64,000 bases of DNA, taken from positions 12,903 to 76,902 of the forward strand of contig JBDIVL010000016.1 in the NCBI GenBank assembly GCA_039794405.1, read 5' to 3'. A program made the translations under genes and the position numbers. Below are positions 53,166-62,460 of this stretch, one piece after another; positions within the stretch are counted from its first letter, which is position 1; each line of letters starts with the position of its first letter. Under the pieces are notes generated by a model that was given only the letters and a program-made list of their open reading frames with translations, was not told the origin of the DNA and did not search any database. This stretch comes from JBDIVL01 sp039794405 (GTDB lineage Bacteria; Planctomycetota; Brocadiia; Brocadiales; Brocadiaceae).

Positions 53166-53879
53166 ATGCTTATCATTCCAGCTATTGATTTAAAAGGTGG
53201 CAAGTGTGTCCGGTTGACTCAGGGACAGAAGGATGCTGAGACAATCTTTTCTGACGACCCTGTAGATGTAGCCAAATCCTGGCAAGATCAGGGTGCTGAC
53301 TACTTGCACGTTGTAGATCTGGATGGCGCTTTTGAGGGGATTCCCAAAAATCTTACGATTGTTGAACAGATTATTAAACAGGTAAAAATCCCTGTTGAAT
53401 TTGGGGGTGGCCTGAGGACTGCTCAGTCCATTAAAACAGTGCTTGATCTGGGTGCAGACCGTGTTATTATAGGGACGAAGGCCATAGATTCTTCCTCCTG
53501 GGTGGGAGAACTTTGTAAAACATTTCCTGGACGCATCGCGGTCGGAATCGATGCAAGAAATGGCAAGGTGGCTGTGCAGGGATGGACTTCCCTGTGTGAA
53601 TGGACTGCGTTGGAGTTCGCCAGGGAAATCGAAAAGGTGTCGCCATGTGCCTTAATCTTTACTGATATTTCAAGAGACGGCATGCTGCAAGGTCCGAATA
53701 CCTCAAGCCTGAAAGAACTGGTGATGACGGTAAAAACTCCCGTCATTGCTTCTGGAGGAATCTCCTCCCTCAGGGATATTGAGGCGCTTATTCAATTACC
53801 TATTATGGGTATGATTATTGGGAAGGCATTATATACAGGACATATAAAACTTTCGGAGGCAAAACAACTATGTAAATAA
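53166..53879 (+). CDS. hisA: Phosphoribosylformimino-5-aminoimidazole carboxamide ribotide isomerase
   Basis: A 237-residue TIM barrel. IPAIDLKGGKCVRLTQGQ at the start, VEFGGGLRT, DRVIIGTKAI, VGIDARNGKVAVQGW and ASGGISSLRDI are all in the right order. The catalytic aspartates are in AIDLKGG and FTDISRDG. It acts in histidine synthesis after HisI and before HisF/HisH. It is cotranscribed with hisH. Confidence 0.96.
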   Translation: MLIIPAIDLKGGKCVRLTQGQKDAETIFSDDPVDVAKSWQDQGADYLHVVDLDGAFEGIPKNLTIVEQIIKQVKIPVEFGGGLRTAQSIKTVLDLGADRVIIGTKAIDSSSWVGELCKTFPGRIAVGIDARNGKVAVQGWTSLCEWTALEFAREIEKVSPCALIFTDISRDGMLQGPNTSSLKELVMTVKTPVIASGGISSLRDIEALIQLPIMGMIIGKALYTGHIKLSEAKQLCK

Positions 53880-54038
53880 CGTGACAACCCACCACGAAGA
53901 GTACGGAATACCGAACCATATCTGAATAAAAATTAGAGTGTAAAAACTATCATGTAACCTCGCTTCCGTCTGGTAGAATTCCGTAACGTCTGTGGTGAAC
54001 TCTTTCGGCAACTCCAATATTTGTTTAGGAGGTAACCT

Positions 54039-56081
54039 ATGATTCCGTATGAAATAAAAGACATTCGGACCATTGTATTACTTGGACATGGTGCCTCAGG
54101 AAAGACTTCACTGGTAGACTCCATACTTTTTAAATCCAGCGCTACTTCACGCCCTGGTAGCGTCGAAGATGGTACTTCCGTAGCAGACCACGATATTGAT
54201 GCAAAAGAGAAAAGACATACCATCGATTCTTCTATCCTTCACTGCAATTGGAAAGGGTGTGAAATCAACATCATTGATACCCCTGGCTATCCTGATTTTA
54301 TTCGGGATACCGTTGCCTCTCTTGTTGCTGTAGAAACCGCCCTCATCACCGTATCCGCCATTGACGGTATCCAGGTTAACACCAGAAAACTGTGGAATCT
54401 CGCCTGTCAAAAGAAACTTGCAAAGATTATTGTTGTAACCAAGGTTGATGGAGAAAATATCGATTATCAGACCATTCTTGATTCTATCAGGGATACCCTG
54501 GGAAGTATGTGTATTCCATTGGTTTTACCGATTGGGGCTGGGCATAATTTTCGCGGCGTTGTCAATGTATTTGAAGTGCCTGATCCTTTACCTGATGGTA
54601 TTACCGTCGATATCCATTCTGCCCATGATACTTTAGTTGAAGCCATTGTTTCTACTAATGATGCATTAATGGAAAAATATCTTGATGGAAAAGAAATTGA
54701 CGGCGTGATATTACAATCCTGTCTTGCTAAGGCTGTTGTGTCCGGACTCGTTGTACCAGTCCTCTGTTGCTCGCATAAGAAAATATTGGGAATCGAAGCT
54801 GTATTGGATACGATAGCGAATTTTTCTCCGTCTCCGTCTGAAGGGGTTAAGAGGGTCGCTCTTGATGTACAAAAGAATCAGGAAATTACGCCTGAGATTT
54901 CAAGAGATGCCCCGTTTAGCGCGTATGTGTTTAAATCTGTTATAGACCCGTTTGTCGGTAAATTAAGTTACTTCAGGGTTATCTCCGGTATGTTGGAAGG
55001 AGAGGTGTTATTTTATAATGCGACGAATAAAAAAACGAACAAAATCGGACACATGTACCGCATCTTTGGAAAGGAACAGCAACAGGTTTCCCGGGCCATT
55101 CCGGGAGATATTATTGCTGTATCCAAATTAGAAGATATCCACATCTCTGATACAATTTGTGATCCGAAACATCCGGTAAAGTTTCCCGAAATTTCTTTTC
55201 CTACACCGATGTCTTCACTCGCGTTGGTGCTTGCAAGCAAGGGGGCAGAAAAGAAAATCAGCGAATGTCTCCACAAACTTACTGAAGAAGATAAGACTTT
55301 CAAGGTTTCACATGATACGTTGACCAGTGAGCTCATCGTTACCGGTATGAGCAACCTTCATTTACAGGTAATAGTTAACCGGTTAAAACGCCGTTTTGGG
55401 ATTGATGTAGAGACCCATATTCCGAAGGTTCCTTACAAGGAAACCATCACGGCTCATGCCCGTGCACAGTATAAACACAAGAAACAGACCGGTGGCCATG
55501 GACAATACGGAGAGGTGCATATCAAGATTGAGCCGTTACCGAGGGGTGCAGGTTTTGAATTTGTAGATGAGATCGTAGGTGGTGCTATCCCCCGTCAATA
55601 TATTCCGGCGGTTGAAAAGGGGATTCGGGAGACATTAGATAAGGGCATATTAATTGGTCATCCTATTGTAGATCTCCGTGTCCGGTTGTTTTATGGTTCC
55701 TATCATGATGTGGATTCTTCTGAAGCATCGTTCAAAATTGCAGCCGCACACGCATTCCACGAAGCCTTTCATCATGCAAAACCAGTCCTTCTTGAGCCTA
55801 TAATGAATATAGAGGTTACGGTCCCTGCAAAATTTATGGGTGAAATTACCGGAAACCTTTCCAGTCATCGCGGACACATCAAAGGAATGGACACGGCAGG
55901 TGATTTACAAATTGTGCGGGCTGCTATTCCGATGTCATCTGTTGCTCGTTATGAGACAGAATTGAAATCTATGACTGGTGGACAGGGTTCATTTTCCATG
56001 GAATTTTCACACTATGATACTGTTCCGTCTCACCTCATGCAAGGTATTATTGTTCAAGCATGCACTGCCAGTGCAAAATAA
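54039..56081 (+). CDS. Elongation factor G-like GTPase (EF-G paralog)
   Basis: A 680-residue protein with the full EF-G domain order. G1 is GHGASGKT (16-23). G3 is DTPGYPDF (80-87), with tyrosine 84 where EF-G has the catalytic histidine. G4 is TKVD (134-137) instead of NKxD. The switch I area lacks the usual RGITI and reads EKRHTIDSS. Domains II to V follow, with AHARAQYKHKKQTGGHGQYG, the conserved domain IV tip, and a standard C-terminal fold. It belongs to the EF-G-like/EF-G2 group whose role differs from translocation. Canonical fusA is expected elsewhere. Preceded by TTTAGGAGGTAA. Confidence 0.9.
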   Translation: MIPYEIKDIRTIVLLGHGASGKTSLVDSILFKSSATSRPGSVEDGTSVADHDIDAKEKRHTIDSSILHCNWKGCEINIIDTPGYPDFIRDTVASLVAVETALITVSAIDGIQVNTRKLWNLACQKKLAKIIVVTKVDGENIDYQTILDSIRDTLGSMCIPLVLPIGAGHNFRGVVNVFEVPDPLPDGITVDIHSAHDTLVEAIVSTNDALMEKYLDGKEIDGVILQSCLAKAVVSGLVVPVLCCSHKKILGIEAVLDTIANFSPSPSEGVKRVALDVQKNQEITPEISRDAPFSAYVFKSVIDPFVGKLSYFRVISGMLEGEVLFYNATNKKTNKIGHMYRIFGKEQQQVSRAIPGDIIAVSKLEDIHISDTICDPKHPVKFPEISFPTPMSSLALVLASKGAEKKISECLHKLTEEDKTFKVSHDTLTSELIVTGMSNLHLQVIVNRLKRRFGIDVETHIPKVPYKETITAHARAQYKHKKQTGGHGQYGEVHIKIEPLPRGAGFEFVDEIVGGAIPRQYIPAVEKGIRETLDKGILIGHPIVDLRVRLFYGSYHDVDSSEASFKIAAAHAFHEAFHHAKPVLLEPIMNIEVTVPAKFMGEITGNLSSHRGHIKGMDTAGDLQIVRAAIPMSSVARYETELKSMTGGQGSFSMEFSHYDTVPSHLMQGIIVQACTASAK

Positions 56082-56106
56082 AGTGATTTCAAATCGCCTC
56101 CCGATA

Positions 56107-56145
56107 TGTAGTGGCAAGGCGCGTCTTGCCACTACACTGTTAAAA
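56107..56145. repeat. Second copy of the family F palindrome
   Basis: TGTAGTGGCAAGGCGCGTCT/TGCCACTACACTGTTAAAA, one mismatch from the perfect palindrome at 20913-20960 and missing part of the left arm. It is just downstream of the EF-G-like gene. Confidence 0.8.
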
Positions 56146-56563
56146 ATCGAAAACATTCTGGTTAGTTCGATCTTTTTCTGTTAAGCAATGAATAAACACA
56201 CCCCTAGCTCCTTTTCCCACGGCAGGTTCAGTTTTGCAACCCAATGTTATTAAGTTAAGGATTATAGATCAAAACAACTTATCCTTACCCACATCTTTTA
56301 TCTCGTTTCAACGCTTCCGGACTGAATCAATGACCCTCTTGTTCTAAAAGTTGGAACGAGCTATGTAGGGTGGACATTGCCCACCAAAATACCTTTTCCG
56401 AAGCAATCTCAAAGGCAGAGATTGCTTCGTCGTTTCACTCCTTACAATGACATTTTTAAGGATTCAGTATGCTTGCATGTGCTCGAATATAAGTTAAAGA
56501 CTTAATTTCCAACATATTCTGTTTGGTTTCAATCGTGGATTACTATAAGCACCAACCGAAGAT
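56146..56563. repeat. Gap with family E fragment and other palindromes
   Basis: No gene is seen. The reverse of the GAGCGTTAGAACAAG...CTCGTTCCAA tract at 35332-35400 runs from about 56300 to 56360, directly followed by GTAGGGTGGACATTGCCCAC. At about 56400 a GCAATCTCAAAGGCAGAGAT hairpin occurs. So the same composite unit is here as at 35252, in the opposite orientation and partly deleted. Confidence 0.55.
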
Positions 56564-58918
56564 TTATAGGCCAGTTCCATTGGTATTCCCCTTTGCCGGT
56601 AGGATAACGATAACTTTGGTAAATTTTCCCTCAACACTATCAATCATCAGTTTGCCACCGTGGTCCTTAATAATGTTGTAGCTAATGCTTAACCCCAATC
56701 CCGTCCCCTCACCTCTTGGTTTTGTGGTAAAAAACGGGGACATTATTTTCTTTCTTATATCTGAAGGTATGCCGGTTCCATGATCATAAAACGTAAGTTT
56801 TACATGCGGCTGGTTATCGATAGCTATCTCTTTTGCCAGGATCTCAAGGACCTTATCGCCAGTTATTCCCTTTCCATGATATTTTTTATTTAATGCATAT
56901 CGTGCGTTACTCAAGATATTTAAAAAAACCTGCTGGATCTGTTGTGGATGTACAAATATTGCCGGTAAATCCCGTGGGATATACGACTGTAGCCTGATGC
57001 CCTCTTTTCTTAATTGAGATTCAGTCAAAATAAGGGTATCAGAGAGGATATCGTGGATACGTACAATACTCCTTTTCTCTTCTTTATTAATAGGTCTAGA
57101 GAAGACAAGAAGTCTATGAACGATATTCGTAATGCGGTCACCTTCCTTAATAATTCGACTGGAAATATCCTTTTCTCTGCTCCCCTCTTTACTTTTATTA
57201 AATAATATCTGAGCACAGTTAATAATACCCGTCATTGGATTATTGATTTCATGACCTACGCCTGCTGCCAGTTCTCCCAGTGCTGCCAGATGCCTGGAAC
57301 GTTCGGCCGCTCTTTCCAACAGTATCTTCTCTGTGATATCCCAGAAAACACCCAGGATACCAATAATGTTGCCTTTCTGATCACGTATAGGGGTCCTGAT
57401 AGTGTGGATAATCAATTCCTTTCCATCCCTGGTATATTTTTCCTCTATTTCTTCTGCCTTTCCTGATTCCATAATCCTCTTGTCGTCCGCCCTGTATTTT
57501 TCAGCAAGTTCTTCAGGGAAGAAGTTATAGTCTGTTTTCCCCTTAATTTTATCCGAACTAATATGCAGATCTCTGGCCAAATTTTCGTTACAGGACACGT
57601 ACACTGAATCTTTATCTTTGTAGTATATTCTTTGCGGGAGGTTTTCAAGAAGTAAGCGGTACTTACTCTCGCTTGCGCGAAGCTCATTCTCTACCTGCTT
57701 GCGGTCGCTTATATCAATTCCCAGTTCCAGCACAAGAGGTGAACCATCAATGTCAACAAAGGGATAATCGTAGACTTGATAAACCCTTCCAGCCGGTGAT
57801 GTCCACTCCCACGTTACCGTACTTTTTGTCTCAAAGACACGGAACGTAGGACAATTTTTGCACGGGCTTGAGTAACCATGCATCGTTTCGTAGCATAATC
57901 TCCCGTCAGTATCTCCAAAAATTTTGCGAAAATAGCGATTTGCGAAACGGATGGAATAATCAGGGGCCTGAAGGACAACATAACCAGGAAGTTCGTTCAG
58001 GAGGGAAAAGAACCGCAACTGATCTATCTCGAGGGTCTTTTTAGTCTCTTTCAACGCTGTTATGTCTGTAAGCGTGATTACATAGCCCAGATTCTTATTC
58101 TGCACGTCCAGGAGTGGTCCGGTATTTAAGATAAAATGAAGGGGCTGTCCATTTTCCGATTCCATATCCACCTCAAGGTTTTTAATGGTTTTCTTCTTTA
58201 AGATGGTTGAAATGGAAAATGCCGTTTTCCTGTTATTGTGTTTTCCTTCAGGGTATCGAAGTGGAAATGTCTTATCAAATGGTTGCAAGTATGAGTTTTT
58301 CCGGCATAAAGCTTGTGCCGCCTGGTTCAAACGGATAATGAGACCATCTTTACTGCAAACAATGATAGATTCAGTAGCCTGATCTAAGATCGTATCTGCG
58401 AATATTTCTTTCTTCATTGTCTCCGTTAAATTAGTTATTACCATACTCAGGCTGGGTTTATTATCAATGAGTAATGAATTGAGAGAAATATGTACAGGGA
58501 GAACTACTCCCTCAACGCCAGTAATGAGATTGAATCTTCCTTTTGTTCCCTCTTTCATTCCTGTTTTGAGAAGTTCAGAAAAGAGATTTCTTTGTCTTCT
58601 TGGTATGAAGTCGTAAAATGAAGCACTTATGATTTTCTCGAGAGGCTGTTTTGTCATTTCCGCAAAACGCATGTTGGAATAGAGGATAATGCCATCGTTG
58701 GTGAGTGTTACTGCCCCTTCGTTGATGCTTTCAACAATCGCCCGGTATGGATGTTCTGCACTTTTTAATGAATAGACTTGTTCCCCTCTGGGACTATTAA
58801 CGAGAATAGCGTCCACCTCTCCGTTTCTTATAGCATGCAGGATATCTTCTGCTTCATGAAGCCTGTTTCGAAGCTCACGAATTTCTTTAATTAGTTCACT
58901 TTTTGTTTTTTTCCCCAT
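56564..58918 (-). CDS. Cytoplasmic multi-PAS sensor histidine kinase
   Basis: A 784-residue kinase without membrane helices. A short coiled coil (1-30) precedes four PAS domains (about 55-170, 170-295, 302-410, 418-530), HisKA with phospho-acceptor H556 in GVGHEINNP, and HATPase with NILSNARYAL, DHGTGIPSDI and GEGTGLGLSISYN. The third PAS domain has CYETMHGYSSPCKNCP (C342, C353, C356), a cysteine pattern found in some redox or metal-binding PAS domains. No response regulator is adjacent. The nearest same-strand upstream gene is the KaiB-like gene, separated by a family A repeat and 378 bp, so any link is only suggestive. Confidence 0.9.
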   Translation of the reverse strand: MGKKTKSELIKEIRELRNRLHEAEDILHAIRNGEVDAILVNSPRGEQVYSLKSAEHPYRAIVESINEGAVTLTNDGIILYSNMRFAEMTKQPLEKIISASFYDFIPRRQRNLFSELLKTGMKEGTKGRFNLITGVEGVVLPVHISLNSLLIDNKPSLSMVITNLTETMKKEIFADTILDQATESIIVCSKDGLIIRLNQAAQALCRKNSYLQPFDKTFPLRYPEGKHNNRKTAFSISTILKKKTIKNLEVDMESENGQPLHFILNTGPLLDVQNKNLGYVITLTDITALKETKKTLEIDQLRFFSLLNELPGYVVLQAPDYSIRFANRYFRKIFGDTDGRLCYETMHGYSSPCKNCPTFRVFETKSTVTWEWTSPAGRVYQVYDYPFVDIDGSPLVLELGIDISDRKQVENELRASESKYRLLLENLPQRIYYKDKDSVYVSCNENLARDLHISSDKIKGKTDYNFFPEELAEKYRADDKRIMESGKAEEIEEKYTRDGKELIIHTIRTPIRDQKGNIIGILGVFWDITEKILLERAAERSRHLAALGELAAGVGHEINNPMTGIINCAQILFNKSKEGSREKDISSRIIKEGDRITNIVHRLLVFSRPINKEEKRSIVRIHDILSDTLILTESQLRKEGIRLQSYIPRDLPAIFVHPQQIQQVFLNILSNARYALNKKYHGKGITGDKVLEILAKEIAIDNQPHVKLTFYDHGTGIPSDIRKKIMSPFFTTKPRGEGTGLGLSISYNIIKDHGGKLMIDSVEGKFTKVIVILPAKGNTNGTGL

Positions 58919-59097
58919 ATCACTTCTTGAATGTTTTAAGCTGATCCAATCGTCTACGATTGGGCCGAAACGTTTGGCACTTTTTTATATACCCGGAGGC
59001 GATCCATGGCTTACAGAACGATTCAAAACGTATGGTTCAATAACCAACACAGATAATTATTATAGGCATACACATGGCATTTATTTAAGCCTGGTCC

Positions 59098-59194
59098 GGG
59101 GTGGCACTGACAAACTCTGTTTGTCAGTGTGTTACATTCCATACCCATGTGCATATTTAAACAATCACGGACAAACAAGTTTGTCCGTGCCACC
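59098..59194 (-). repeat. Family A two-hairpin repeat, full copy (reverse)
   Basis: GGGGTGGCACTGACAAACTC/GTTTGTCAGTG then CACGGACAAACAAGTTTGTC/CGTGCCACC. It has the same orientation as the copy at 40856. It lies in the gap 58919-59296, which otherwise shows only CCAATCGTCTACGATTGG (about 58948), a family B-like hairpin. Confidence 0.85.
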
Positions 59195-59296
59195 TTTTCA
59201 TGTTAAAATCCTCACATATACAGAACCTGAGAAATATCCTGTCTTATCCTTTGGATATTATAATCTGTGCTCTTAGTCTGCTCCGTGTCCCGGTGG

Positions 59297-59731
59297 TTAC
59301 TCTTCCGGCTTCTTCTCCTTCGGGTTATGTGATCGTTGTGGTTTTTTCTTTTTCGTTTTCCTCTTATTTGTTTTCTGCTTACTCGTTTTCCCTGCCAGGA
59401 GATTTATGGGAATTCCCACAAGGATTTGGTTGACATTCGACAGATCGCCAATAAATTTTTTCAAGGGCGGGGGCATCTGTTTGATAAGTGTAGGGGCAAC
59501 TATCACCTGATTCCTCTTGGTAAATTCCGGCTGCTGATAAATATCAATTACCTCAAGTTTGTAATGATCCTTAAGATATTTATCACAGAAATTTTTTATG
59601 TTTCTTACTGCCTCTGAAGATTTCTTTGATGCACCAGTTATATAAAGATGGAAAACAAAACATTCTTTCTCGAATTCCAGAAGGACTTCTTCAAGGTTTT
59701 TTGCTATATTCTCATATTTCTCTTTTGCCAT
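59297..59731 (-). CDS. KaiB-like thioredoxin-fold protein with lysine-rich tail
   Basis: A 144-residue protein. Residues about 24-112 match KaiB: FHLYITGASKKSSEAVRNIK, then YKLEVIDIYQQPEF, APTLIKQMPPPLKKFIGDLS and NQILVGIPINLL. The N-terminus adds a short helix and the C-terminus adds about 30 residues rich in lysine (SKQKTNKRKTKKKKPQRSHN), absent from typical KaiB (about 100 residues). Such stand-alone KaiB homologs in non-cyanobacteria often work with KaiC or histidine kinases in stress responses. KaiC is not in the window. The basic tail could bind nucleic acid or acidic partners. Confidence 0.82.
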   Translation of the reverse strand: MAKEKYENIAKNLEEVLLEFEKECFVFHLYITGASKKSSEAVRNIKNFCDKYLKDHYKLEVIDIYQQPEFTKRNQVIVAPTLIKQMPPPLKKFIGDLSNVNQILVGIPINLLAGKTSKQKTNKRKTKKKKPQRSHNPKEKKPEE

Positions 59732-60586
59732 TTTGATAACTCAGTTTTGAAGCCATGTCCCAGGTAAGTTCAATATCCCCGGGGCTTAGTGTCTTTATAA
59801 TACGAAAATTTATGAATAATACAGGCTAAATAATGTCTGAATGAAAATCCCTCCCTCGTTTTATCATTCCGGCTTTTTCGCTTTATAAAACTTAATTGTT
59901 ACAGAGTGCCTGTCGAGAAGTCAAATTTATATTCAGGCATGTAACTCCTCTGGTTGTCAGGTTCACGGTTGTTTTTCTTTCTATAGTAATGTTAAAACAA
60001 AGTGTTGCTTTTATAATCTTCAGAAGTTCTATATTTTTTGGCAGAACCTGCTATGTGACATTTTGTTTTGAGATTACTATCCAAACTTTCTCATCAATAC
60101 ATATAATGAAACGTCTGTGGTACTTGGTCGCAAAAGGGGGATGGAATATTTCTTTCGGATATTATTCCGAGCATATCCATTTCGTTCAGTGTAAACTCCG
60201 CGAGGAGTCTTGAGATTCCTCAATACATTTGGAACAAGGATTTCTCCCAGCGTTTGTTCTGAGCAAAAGGCTTCTCATCGTTCCGCTTCTCGAAATAACA
60301 GAAAGCGGAGGGAGAGAAATAATAATTACAGGTAAAAAATTCCTGTACGTTTCTGAGATGAAATTATACTAAAATTGCTATCAAAAGGACAGCCTAATTG
60401 GCGTTTGGACGTAAATTTGCGGAAGATGTCGTTTCGAGCCCTTTGCTCTTGTCTTTCTGAACGATTGTTATAGGGATTTTCATTCTTAGCTTTTGTATTT
60501 TTTGCTTTTCTATGGTTTAATATCTTTGATTTATCTTCTAAGGGAATTGAGAATAAATTATATTTTCTTTTTGGAGGAAAATAATC
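59732..60586. other. Long non-coding gap
   Basis: In 855 bp I see no convincing gene. A 105-codon frame at 59896 has no ribosome site and protein-unlike composition. About 60230-60330 has TTGTTCTGAGCAAAAGGCTTCTCATCG-type repeat (given only in part), similar to sequences near 51660 and 56400. TGGACGTAAATTTGCG at 60406-60421 keeps the GG/GC spacing of sigma-54 sites but matches poorly otherwise. Confidence 0.4.
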
Positions 60587-60754
60587 ATGGATGTATTGAG
60601 ACAGGTAGCTGAATTGAAAGAGTTTTTAGGAAAGGTTTATTGTTTTATTGAAAATAATGAGGATGCATTCAAAGATGGCGTTGAGGCTGAAGAAATGAAG
60701 AACGAAACGTGGAAATGGATGCAAGAACTGGCTAAATTTTTACCCGAGGTATAA
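60587..60754 (+). CDS. Small helical protein upstream of urocanase
   Basis: A 55-residue frame: MDVLRQVAELKEFLGKVYCF, then an acidic, amphipathic part (NNEDAFKDGVEAEE) and WKWMQELAKFLPEV. The start at ATG 60587 has TTGGAGGAAA eight bases upstream, which is excellent. It lies 20 bp before the urocanase gene, so the two are very likely cotranscribed. I do not recognise a family. Confidence 0.65.
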   Translation: MDVLRQVAELKEFLGKVYCFIENNEDAFKDGVEAEEMKNETWKWMQELAKFLPEV

Positions 60755-60774
60755 TTGAAAAGGAATAATCTCTT

Positions 60775-62460
60775 ATGACACGACCGATGTTCTATGAATA
60801 CAGACCGCAGGCACCCATAAAGGCGCCGACAGATACAACCTTAATATGCAAAAACTGGGACAGCGAGGCGGCGCTGAGGATGTTAATGAATAATCTTGAC
60901 CCGGCTATTGCAACTCAGCCTGAAGAACTTATCGTCTATGGAGGTACGGGCAGTGCCGTAAGGAACTGGAAGGAATATCAAAGGATTATTGATAGCCTGA
61001 AAATGCTGGAAAAAGACGAAACACTCTGCATCCAGTCAGGTAAACCTGTGTATGTTGCAAAGACCCATGAATGGTCGCCACGCGTCATCATTGCTAACTC
61101 AAACCTGGTTCCTGCATGGACGAAGCAGGAGGTATTCGACACGTACGAAGAAATGGGACTTACCATGTATGGTCAGATGATGGCAGGGAGTTGGATTTAT
61201 ACTGGTGTACAGGGCGTACTACAGGGCACCTATGAAACCTTTGCCTCACTAGCTCGGAAGGCATTTCTCCCGGAAGGTTTGAAAGGTAAATTTATACTAA
61301 CATCAGGTATGGGGGGAATGAGTAGTGCTCAACCGTTGGCAGTAACGATGAATGGCGGTGTAATTCTCTGTGTTGAAGTACGGAGGGCACGTATAGAGAA
61401 AAGGGTCAAAGAAGGCTACTGCGACAAGATAACGGATAATCTTGATGAGGCACTTCAATGGGTCTTGGATGCCAAATCCAAACAAATGCCATTATCGGTT
61501 GGACTGGCCGGAAACGCTGCGGTCGTTTATCCGGAACTGGTAAACAGAAACATTACTCCCGATGTCGTAACAGACCAGACCCCTGCCCATGATCTGATGT
61601 CTTATGTACCCGTTGGGGAAGTGGATGGGCTTGATAAACAGAAGGAGAGGAACAAACGTGCCTATAGAGAAAAAGTATTGGATGCCATTATTGATCATGC
61701 AAAAGCCATCCTCTCCATGCAGAGGAACGGAGCTGTATGCTTTGACTATGGTAACAATCTAAGATCCCAGGCGGAGATGGCTGGCGTATCTATGAGAGAT
61801 CCCAGCGGGCGCTATTGGTATCCGGGTTTTGTATCTGCATTTCTACGGCCTTTATTTTGTCAGGGAAAGGGGCCGTTTCGGTGGGTATCGCTGTCAGGCG
61901 ATAAAGCAGATATCGAAAAGATCGATGAAGCCGCCATACAGAATTTCCCCGAAGATGCATCGCTTGTGAAGTGGATAAAGTTAGCGAGAGAAAAAGTACC
62001 TCAGCAAGGACTACCGGCAAGGGTATGCTGGTTAGGGTATGATGATCGTATCAGGATGGGTTTCATAATAAATGATATGGTAAGAAAGGGTATTGTTAAA
62101 GCACCGGTAGTTATCGGCAGGGATCACCTTGAATGTGGGTCTGCAGCTTCTCCTTATCAGGAGACCGAGGATATGAGAGATGGCAGTGATGCTATTGCCG
62201 ATTGGCCATTAATAAACTTCGCCCTGAATGCTGCAAGCGGTGCCAGTTGGGTAAGTTTTCATCAGGGAGGCGGGACTGGAATTGGCAATTCCTTTCACGC
62301 AGGTATGGCTATCGTGGCCGATGGTACGAAAGAACGTGATAAACGGATCGAAAGGGTTTTAGCGGCAGATCCGGGGATTGGGATTGCCAGATACGTTGAC
62401 GCAGGCTATGAAACAGCCGCCAGGGTGGCAAAGGAAAGAGGGGTCACGATACCGGGGTAA
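60775..62460 (+). CDS. hutU: Urocanate hydratase
   Basis: A 561-residue urocanase, which uses tightly bound NAD+ to hydrate urocanate to imidazolonepropionate, the second step of histidine breakdown. Family blocks: ELIVYGGTGSAVRNW, GGMSSAQPLAV, NGAVCFDYGNNLRSQA, FCQGKGPFRWVSLSGD, RDHLECGS...MRDGSDAIADWPLINF and the HQGGGTGIGNSFHAGM loop. Length is standard. No HutH, HutI or HutG/F gene is in the window, so the pathway cannot be assembled here. Confidence 0.93.
   Translation: MTRPMFYEYRPQAPIKAPTDTTLICKNWDSEAALRMLMNNLDPAIATQPEELIVYGGTGSAVRNWKEYQRIIDSLKMLEKDETLCIQSGKPVYVAKTHEWSPRVIIANSNLVPAWTKQEVFDTYEEMGLTMYGQMMAGSWIYTGVQGVLQGTYETFASLARKAFLPEGLKGKFILTSGMGGMSSAQPLAVTMNGGVILCVEVRRARIEKRVKEGYCDKITDNLDEALQWVLDAKSKQMPLSVGLAGNAAVVYPELVNRNITPDVVTDQTPAHDLMSYVPVGEVDGLDKQKERNKRAYREKVLDAIIDHAKAILSMQRNGAVCFDYGNNLRSQAEMAGVSMRDPSGRYWYPGFVSAFLRPLFCQGKGPFRWVSLSGDKADIEKIDEAAIQNFPEDASLVKWIKLAREKVPQQGLPARVCWLGYDDRIRMGFIINDMVRKGIVKAPVVIGRDHLECGSAASPYQETEDMRDGSDAIADWPLINFALNAASGASWVSFHQGGGTGIGNSFHAGMAIVADGTKERDKRIERVLAADPGIGIARYVDAGYETAARVAKERGVTIPG

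Noticed and set aside
59896..60213. 105-codon rightward frame in the gap before the small protein gene
   Set aside because: No ribosome site, odd composition and no recognisable domain.
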